Positions 57,597 through 64,000 of a DNA stretch of 64,000 nt are shown in pieces. Within the stretch, counting starts at the first letter, position 1, and each line of letters begins with the position of its first letter. The translations under genes and the position numbers were made by a program. The stretch lies in assembly GCA_014529385.2 (NCBI GenBank), contig CM043958.1, forward strand, positions 91,039,025 through 91,103,024, in the 5' to 3' direction. The notes under the pieces are model-generated. The model saw nothing but the letters and a program-made list of their open reading frames with translations, was not told where the DNA came from and ran no database searches. This DNA is from Adiantum capillus-veneris (Eukaryota > Streptophyta > Polypodiopsida > Polypodiales > Pteridaceae).

Positions 57597-58700
57597 AGGG
57601 CTGAAAATGAGCAGGCTAGAGGTATGCCAAAATGGCTGGTGCACACTTTGCGTGACAGTAAATTGGATGCACCTTTGTCTAGTCGTACTTGTTCAGGCTC
57701 TCGCCATGCATCTTATACATCAGATTGTTATGCTTTGGCTGTGTCTAGCTTACATGATGTTGAGGAGCCTCTGACTTTTGATGAAGCACAAAATTCAAAA
57801 AATTGGATGGCTGCCATGCAATCACAATATGATGCACTTATAGAGAATGACACATGGACTTTATGTGATTTGCCTCCTGGCAAAAAGGCCATTGGTACGA
57901 AGTGGGTTTACAAGTTGAAACGCAAGCTGGATGGTGAGATCGATCGCCATAAGGCCGGACTTGTTGCAAAGGGTTATGCACAGCAAAAAGGCATAGATTA
58001 TGAAGAGACTTTTGCTCCCACTTGTCGTATGACTACTGTACGTTTTCTATGTGCATTGGCAGCTCAGTTTGGTTGGGATGTACATCAATCAGACATTGTT
58101 ACTGCTTTCTTGAATGGTGACATATTTGAGGAAGTATATGTAACGCAGCCTCGCGGTTTTGTCATAAAAGGACAAGAGGACAAAGTGTGCAGCTGTAAGA
58201 AGTCTTTGTATGGGTTGAAGCAATCTCCTCGTGCTTGGTATGAGAAAGCTGACACTCATTTGGTTAAACGAGGCTTTTGTAACAGTCCAACAGAAATCAC
58301 ATTGTATGTAAAGCGTGAGGGTGATGTACTTCTCATTGTGGTTCTTTATGTTGATGTTTTGCTGATCACTGGACCAAATGAGAGACATATTGCTGAATTT
58401 TAGGCTGATTTGAATGCTACTTTCAAGATGAAAGATTTGGGGCTGTTGCATCATTATTTGGGCATACAGTTTAAGCAGTGTGATGGTGGTATTGTCTTGT
58501 GACAGAAAAGTTACATAGAGACATTGCTATGTAAATTTGGACTTGAGGATTGCAAACCTATTGCCACTCCCATGGAAACAGGTTTGAAATTGAGTATACA
58601 TGATGCTGGCGATCCTGCTGATGTCACTCTTTACCAAACTGTTGTTGGCTGCCTCATTTATGTATGCAACACGAGGCCGGATATTCAGTTTGCAGTCTCA
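57597..58700 (+). pseudogene. reverse transcriptase of element G
   Basis: Full-length copia RT: EEPLTFDEAQNSKNWMAAMQ, KAIGTKWVYKLKRKLDGEID, AGLVAKGYAQQKGIDYEETF, VHQSDIVTAFLNGDIFEEVY, KKSLYGLKQSPRAWYEKAD. The catalytic box reads LYVDVLLITGP, Y-V-D-V instead of Y-V-D-D, so the second metal-binding Asp is lost. Stops at 58,401 (TAG) and 58,500 (TGA) lie in the thumb region, in frame. Confidence 0.9.
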
Positions 58701-59303
58701 CAAGTCAGCAGATTTATGCATAGCCCAGGGTCTAAGCATTGGCAGGCTGTCAAGAGGATTTTCCGCTACCTTAGTGGCACTTTACATCTTGGCTTGTTTT
58801 ATCCCAAGGGGGGATCATTGCCGCCAGACTTACATGCTTTTTCGGACTCAAATTGGGCTAGTTGTTTTGACACGCGAGTGCCCACAAGTGGTTTTTGTTT
58901 CATGCTTGGCAGTTCATGTATATCATGGTTGAGCAAGAAGCAACCTACTGTGGCCACTTCGAGTTGTGAGGCTGAGTACAGGGCAGTCTTCACAGCTACG
59001 ATTGAGTGTGTATGGCTCAGACGCCTTATGGCTGATTTGGGTGTTGGACAGGACATTGCCAACACTATCTACACTGACAGTCAGAGCGCATTGGCAGTTG
59101 CGAGGAACCCAGTTTTTCATGCTCGCACAAAGCACATTGAGGTGCATTACCACTATGTCAGGGAGAGGCTCTCAGCAGGAGAGATCAACTTGGCTTATGT
59201 GCCAACACAGGACAACCTTGCAGATCTTTTCACAAAGGCATTGTCTCGTGAGAAGCTTGAAGCTTTTTGCAAAGCTTTGGGCTTACTCCCCTTTGTGGAT
59301 TGA
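58701..59303 (+). pseudogene. RNase H of element G
   Basis: MHSPGSKHWQAVKRIFRYL leads into LHAFSDSNWASCFDTRVPTS (Asp), TSSCEAEYRAVFTATIECVW (Glu), NTIYTDSQSALAVARNPVFH (Asp) and KHIEVHYHYVRERL. It ends GLLPFVD before TGA 59,301. All metal-binding residues are visible and the domain is open. Confidence 0.9.
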
Positions 59304-59362
59304 TCCTGTCCTCAGGGCATGGCACTTCCCTTTACTCATGTGCCATCTCTCGTTCACCGCAT

Positions 59363-59378
59363 CACTCCAGGGAGGATT
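59363..59378 (+). promoter_or_regulatory. polypurine tract of element G
   Basis: The purine-rich CCAGGGAGGATT ends at the TGTTACC start of the 3' LTR. Confidence 0.7.
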
Positions 59379-59605
59379 TGTTACCATATACATGTGGTAC
59401 TAATGTGTGTGAACACACTAGGACCGCCGGGGCATTTTTTCCCTCTTTAGGAGGTTTTTTCCCCCGTGCATTGTATATACGCCCATCACTCTAGGGCTAT
59501 CTATCTTTCCATTGCACACTAAGTAACACACTCTCTATTGTGTGCCTTGAGCTTCCTTTGTCTTCTCCAAGCTGTGTGTGTTTCTCTGCAACCCTAATTC
59601 CAACA
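59379..59605 (+). repeat. 3' LTR of element G
   Basis: 227 bp and a close match to 54444-54662, followed by ATGCC. Confidence 0.95.
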
Positions 59606-60500
59606 ATGCCTAGAACCAAGTTGTACCAAAAAATGTTCATTTTGATAAACAAAGTTAATAATCGCGATTATTTACTTTTTTGCCAAGATGGGAGAAAATT
59701 GCAACTTTGCCATCATGGGACCAAAGTACATGATGTAACGGAAAGACTTCGATCAGCAGGAATTAGCCACATCACAAATGCTAAAGAAATAGAGATGTTG
59801 ATTGACGCTCTCCAAGGAGAGTTAGAAGACACATTAAATGTCATCACTGATCTACAAAACCAAGTGCAGGAAATGAAAGCTGAAGCTGAACAACACCAAC
59901 TAGCAGGAGACAAACAACAAAAGGAGATGGAGAAGTTAGGTGAACTTCTTACGAAGTTGTCAGATGCTTGCAAAGCTAAAGATGAACAGCTAACAGAGGT
60001 CACCAAAAAACTTCTAACTACAACTCTGTCAGTTCAGAAGATTCAAAGAAGATTCAAGTGCAGTTAGATGTAGCAAACGCCTCCCTGCAATATTCAGAGC
60101 AGCAAATAAATGATTAGGCAACTTTTTTGCGACAAATACGAGAAAATCTCGTAGTAGCCTTAATGAAAGGGACAGATAAAGTGTACAAAGCATTAGAGAA
60201 AAAGAACAAAGACCTCGAGCTAGAGCTAAAGCTGGAGCAGTCTCAACGCAGAGACCTGGCTTTAATGCGATTTCAACAAGAAGAAGAGCTACTAAAAGAA
60301 ATAGCCGAGCTTAAAAGAGTCAACCAGTTGCTAAGACATGGAAAGCAAGATACACAAGAAGAAGCAGGAACTTCAGAGCAGCCACACATTGACATTTCCT
60401 CATTATCTTTTGCTGAGATGGAAACATAGCCAGCAGAAGGGCTAGGTGGTGAAGAGGAATTCCAAGTACAATTAATAGAATCTGATACAGTGCCAATGGT
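59606..60500 (+). pseudogene. coiled-coil accessory ORF of element F
   Basis: Resumes element F after insertion G. MPRTKLYQKMFILINKVNNR (its DNA includes the 22-bp leader palindrome at 59,653) leads into long heptad-rich helices: EMLIDALQGELEDTLNVITD, KQQKEMEKLGELLTKLSDAC, KAKDEQLTEVTKKLL. After a frameshift near 60,050 and a TAG, coiled coil continues with KVYKALEKKNKDLELELKLE and EEELLKEIAELKRVNQLLRH. It ends in an acidic tail. Its position between pol and the 3' LTR is where Tat/Athila elements carry extra ORFs. A structural role is inferred from composition only. Confidence 0.6.
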
Positions 60501-60548
60501 CTAGCTGTCAAAAGCTGAGGAAGATGCGCTCAAAGAAAAGATTGGGAG

Positions 60549-61440
60549 TTGAGAGTTCTTCACTCTGTCAATGTTACTCAACTCACTCCCAATAAAATCA
60601 ATGCGCAATGGCATCAGAAACCCCTGCCATATCCTTTGGATAAAGGTGGAGTTGCTCCAAGTCAAAGAGAGGCTTTTTACAAAGACATGCAAGTAGAAGG
60701 CACAGATGAAGACCACTCAAAGTGGAGGCTGAGCTGGTTAAACAAGAATCCAAGGTTTTTGATTCTATTCACAAGAGCACCTGCGGCACTACAAAAGGAT
60801 CCCAATTTTTGTCATGTACCAAAAGTAAGGACCTGGCAAGCACATGAGGCAATAACAAAGAAGTGGACAACCTGGCTGAACTACCCAAGATTGCCAGCTC
60901 TAGAAAAGCGACCGCCGACAGAAGAATACATGGTGAAAACCCTAACGGGCACCATGTCCTTCTTCAAAAGTCTACTTGATCTGTCATGTACGATGCTATA
61001 TAAAATTTACCGAATGCTGCTAACCTGCATCAAAGTATTTCATGAGCCAGAGCAAGGAGGCACCCCGTAGATGTCATTCCTCGAGGGTAATAAAGTTTTA
61101 TGCTACGATCTCAATGGTCAACCTTCCAAAGAAGTCCTCTATGGCTTTGACGCCTGATGCGTGTTCTTACCATCACATAGTATGTTGGAATTTGAGGAAG
61201 CATTCTACACAGGGTTCTTCACTTGGTGAACGAAGATTTCTGGGCCAGCAACGATCAGCAATCCGACTTCAAGATTTGTAGGCTACTTCGTAGTAGAGCT
61301 GAAAAACAAAGTCACATGTAGTTTTTGCAGGTGCCAGATAAAGAGAGAAAGATCAGATATGAAAAGGCTTTGCATGCACTTAAATACCACCTCACCAACT
61401 GTCAACCTGAAGACTATTTCAGCCCATAAAGTTGTGTCAA
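60549..61440 (+). pseudogene. env-position accessory ORF of element F
   Basis: One frame from about 60,549 to the PPT, broken only by TAG 61,068, TGA 61,155 and TGA 61,227. Early text: WHQKPLPYPLDKGGVAPSQR, TDEDHSKWRLSWLNKNPRFL, TKKWTTWLNYPRLPALEKRP. A moderately hydrophobic stretch (SFFKSLLDLSCTMLYKIYRM) near 60,955-61,030 could be membrane-associated. The later part holds MLEFEEAFYTGFF, SRFVGYFVVELKN and VTCSFCRCQIKRE. FEEAFYTGYF also occurs in the minus-strand element at 63.9 kb, so this is a conserved protein of the group. It is not recognisably an envelope glycoprotein. Confidence 0.55.
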
Positions 61441-61454
61441 GGGACGACATAGGT

Positions 61455-61468
61455 GAGGAGGGGTGGAA
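61455..61468 (+). promoter_or_regulatory. polypurine tract of element F
   Basis: GAGGAGGGGTGGAA directly before the TGTTAGCGGC start of the LTR. Confidence 0.85.
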
Positions 61469-62384
61469 TGTTAGCGGCAAGCTAATTCGGATACCATTTT
61501 TCATAGCTCTCATTGTAAAAACACTTATTATTTTGATAAATCGGGGATATTATAACTCTTATTTTTTGGATAAACTTTGTAATTGATGAGCCGGGGCTAC
61601 AAGCTTTCAGATTGTATGAGCCTGTCATTACCCATCTTTAGTTAGAGCCCCCAGATTATTAGTTTTGACCACCAAAAACCTTGGCTAAGGTATAAAAGCC
61701 AATTTTTGTAAGTTAAGTTAAAGTTTTGGATAATGAAATACATAGCGTGAGCTTACAATGCTCACTTCTCTCCTTCTCAACTATCCTACTCCCTCCCTAG
61801 TTGTCACATTGAAGTCGCGTTTGTTACATTGCAACCGCACATAAGAGCTCTACGCATTGACATAAGCATTTCACAGTATTTTGTAGCTTTTGGCATTGTC
61901 GACCAACAACCTAATTTCATTATAAGTAGGAATTTGCGCTTCAAAATAAAAAACTAAGCTTAGGCGGGGTATTAGGGCATCATTGCTAAGCATTTAGGTG
62001 TATTCTGGGTCGAAAACGACTAGGTTAAAAATCCACTGCTCTTAATGATCGTGATTTTTGCATTTGACCTAAAGTGGGATTGAGACCATAACCATGTGTG
62101 CTTAGGTCTTATAAACATGTCCTAGAAGTTTCATTACGTTTGGATGTCATTTGATGCTGTAACGGATGTGATTTGTTTGCTGATGAGCGATTGGCTTTTG
62201 GAGATTTCAGTCACTTGAGTGTAGCTTGAGTTAGATGCGAGTCGTTTGTTGTTTTACGAGAGATTGACAACCGCTTGTAGCCTGTATGCACTAGTCGAGT
62301 CAGGTTCGTCCCATGGATTGACAATTTAACGTGGTTCTCGCTAAATCTGCAATAAGATAGGAGAGGTTAGACACCCGTCCCACA
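61469..62384 (+). repeat. F-family LTR, middle copy (916 bp)
   Basis: TGTTAGCGGC to CCCACA. It is preceded by a PPT, so it is the 3' LTR of the interior on its left. It is followed by a PBS, so it is also the 5' LTR of whatever once lay to its right. Confidence 0.9.
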
Positions 62385-62405
62385 TTTGGCGCCGCTGCCG
62401 GGAAA
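62385..62405 (+). promoter_or_regulatory. PBS as sole spacer between two LTRs
   Basis: The 21 bp TTTGGCGCCGCTGCCGGGAA(A) is all that separates the two LTRs. It is the cleanest copy of the family PBS in the window. Confidence 0.8.
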
Positions 62406-63427
62406 TGTTAGCAGGAAGCTAACTCGGATACCATTTTTCGAAGCTCTCATTGTAAAAACACTTATTATTTTGATAAATCGAGAATATTGTAACTCTTATT
62501 TTTTGGATAAACTTTATAATTGATGAGCCGAGGCTACAAGGTTCCAGATTGTATCAATCTGGAACTTTATTTTGATAAATCGAGAATATTGTAACTCTTA
62601 TTTTTTGGATAAACTTTATAATTGATGAGCCGAGGCTACAAGGTTCCAGATTGTATCAATCTGTCATTACCCATCTTTAGTTAGAGCTCCCAGATTATTA
62701 GTTTTGACCACCAAAAACCTTGGCTAAGGTATAAAAGCCAATTTTTGTAAGTTAATTTAATGTTTTGGATAATGAAATACACAAAGTGAGCTAACAAAGC
62801 TCACTCCTCTCCTTCTCACGCTTCCTACTCCCTCCCCGATTGTCACATTGAAGTCGGGCTTGTTGCATTGTAACCGCAGGTAAGAGCTCTACGTATTGAC
62901 GTAAGCATTTCACAATATTTCGTAGATTTTGGAGTCGTCGACCTGCAGCCTAATTTCATCATAAGTTTGAATTTACACTTCAAAATAAAAAACTAAGCAT
63001 AGGTAGGGTATTGGGGTATCATTGCTAAACATTTAGCTGCATTCTGGGTCAAAAACAACTAGGTCAAAAATCCACTGCTGTTAATAATTGCGATTTTTGC
63101 ACTTGACCTAAAGTGGGATTCGAGACCATAAGCATGTGTGCTTACGTCTTATAAACATGTCCTATAAGTTTTATTACATTTGGATGTCATTTGATGTTGT
63201 AACGGATGTGATTTGTTTGCCGATGAGCGATTGGCTTTTGGTGATCTCAATCACTTGAGTGTAGCTTGCGTTAGATGCGAGTCGTTTTTTGTTTTCCAAG
63301 AGATTGACAACCTCTTGTAGCCTCTATGCACTATTCGAGTCAGCTTTGTCCCATGGATTGACAATTTAATCGTGGTTCTTGCTAAATCTGCAATAAGATA
63401 GAAGTGGGGTTAGACACCCGTCCCACA
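62406..63427 (+). repeat. F-family LTR, right copy (1,022 bp, internal 102-bp duplication)
   Basis: TGTTAGCAGG to CCCACA, followed by CAAAG. A 102-bp segment starting ATTTTGATAAATCG (62,467-62,568) is repeated in tandem at 62,569-62,670, which explains the extra length. Confidence 0.9.
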
Positions 63428-63678
63428 CAAAGTAAAAACATATCCATCTAATAATTACAAATTTTGGCTTATATACCCAAGGTAGAAAATTGGGTATTTG
63501 TCTAGAAAGGGATAGCTACTTTAAAAATGTGATGTAATAGGGCATCTAGCCTCTTCATTAAGTACAAAACTCTGGGTTCAAGATTTACAACATCGACTTA
63601 GGATAAAAATAAATGATTAAGGAAAAAAGGTTTTGCAAGCCCGTTCAAATTGGCAAGACTGGGCTCCTGGCTTCAACA
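63428..63678 (-). repeat. probable partial 3' LTR of a minus-strand retroelement
   Basis: On the minus strand an LTR-like TGTTGAAGCC start at 63,678 is preceded by a PPT. The other end is not visible because element F abuts it on the left. Confidence 0.5.
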
Positions 63679-63692
63679 CTCCCCCCTCTCGT
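63679..63692 (-). promoter_or_regulatory. polypurine tract of the right-edge element
   Basis: The minus strand reads GACGAGAGGGGGGAG directly before TGTTGAAGCC. Confidence 0.6.
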
Positions 63693-64000
63693 CTTGTTGT
63701 TGTCCCTGACAAGACTTCATTCTTTAAGCAGTGGCTTTGTTTTGTTTTCTTTATTGACGTACTGGTAGAATGCCAGCATCATTTGTTGTACTTGGTCTTC
63801 TTCTTGTGGCTTGTAGATTCTTGTTAAGGGGTTTTCTCTTTCGTGGAGGGTGTAGGCCACAAATCATAGTCTGAGATTCTTGCAAATTGTCTTGAACATT
63901 GTCGTATCCATCTCAAAGTAGCCCGTATAGAAGGCCTCCTCAAAGGTCTTTATGTAGTGGCAGGGCAGGAACATGATTCTAGAGAATAATCCATAGATTA
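63693..64000 (-). pseudogene. accessory ORF end of a minus-strand F-related element
   Basis: Minus-strand frames give FEEAFYTGYFEMDTTMF near 63,940-63,890, matching FEEAFYTGFF of the F accessory ORF, followed by AYTLHERENPLTRIYKPQEE. The element continues beyond the window. It must be a sister family, because its LTR start differs from TGTTAGC. Confidence 0.5.

Larger units (their letters stand above)
54444..59605 (+). mobile_element. element G: Ty1/copia retrotransposon
   Basis: LTRs of 219 bp (54444-54662) and 227 bp (59379-59605), TGTTACCATA...TTCCAACA. The flanks are ATGCT on the left and ATGCC on the right, a target duplication with one change. There is an initiator-Met-tRNA PBS and a PPT, and the gene order gag, protease, integrase, RT, RNase H. 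It is inserted into the 3' part of element F, between the second protease and the coiled-coil ORF. Pol is one frame from 55.7 to 59.3 kb except for five stop codons. Confidence 0.95.
25718..63427 (+). mobile_element. element F: giant nested Tat/Athila-like composite
   Basis: The 5' LTR (25718-26641) is followed by a PBS and leader. The 3' LTRs lie at 61469-62384 and 62406-63427. The outermost LTRs are both flanked by CAAAG, as expected of one insertion. Between them are the pol genes of the same family as element A (48.4-54.2 kb), 3' accessory ORFs, four foreign gene remnants (28.8-40.2 kb) and three inserted retroelements (D, E, G). The leader palindrome recurs at 59,653, tying the two ends together. 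Against a single unit: the 5' LTR is visibly more diverged from the 3' LTRs than they are from each other, and most of gag is missing. The boundaries are therefore an inference. Confidence 0.55.

Noticed and set aside
60549-61440. Retroviral-type envelope glycoprotein
   Set aside because: No clear signal peptide, cleavage site or fusion peptide is visible. Position alone is not enough, so I describe it only as an env-position ORF.

Overview
This window is nuclear DNA of a land plant with a large, transposon-filled genome. The evidence is three Ty3/gypsy-type and two Ty1/copia-type LTR retrotransposons nested in one another, long microsatellites, GT-AG introns, and remnants of a MYC-type bHLH gene and a histone H3 gene. 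No intact ordinary plant gene, tRNA, rRNA or CRISPR array was seen. The species cannot be named from this sequence; a fern or another seed-free plant is only a guess.

Layout from left to right. (A) 0.75-6.9 kb is a decayed Ty3/gypsy element on the minus strand, followed by a minus-strand MYC-like bHLH pseudogene (7.5-8.6 kb). (B) 8,588-18,309 is a complete minus-strand Ty3/gypsy element with 2.1-kb LTRs, PBS, PPT and a short target duplication. 18.3-25.7 kb is mostly non-coding, with microsatellites, a family of short hairpins, an Arg/Asp-rich remnant and an inverted copy of the leader of the next element.

(F) 25,718-63,427 appears to be the remains of one giant Tat/Athila-like element. Its outermost LTRs are both flanked by CAAAG. 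Its 5' leader carries a ~285-bp repeat built on a 22-bp palindrome. Inside lie four non-retroviral gene remnants (28.8-40.2 kb): two of unknown family on the plus strand, and a long-tailed histone H3-like gene plus another unknown gene on the minus strand. An 804-bp palindrome sits where the two pairs converge. The pol genes (RT, RNase H, integrase) are followed by a second retropepsin-like domain, a coiled-coil ORF and an env-position ORF, then two LTRs separated by only 21 bp.

Three elements sit inside F. (D) 33,943-39,141 is a Ty1/copia element with a perfect TTGAG duplication that splits the H3-like gene. (E) 40,146-48,406 is a Gag-protease-only element, truncated at its 5' LTR. (G) 54,444-59,605 is a Ty1/copia element with near-perfect duplications. 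A further minus-strand element enters at the right edge (63,678 onwards).

Nearly all coding regions are broken. The breaks are dominated by single TAG, TAA or TGA codons in otherwise open frames, which is the pattern expected from deamination of methylated cytosine in silenced repeats.
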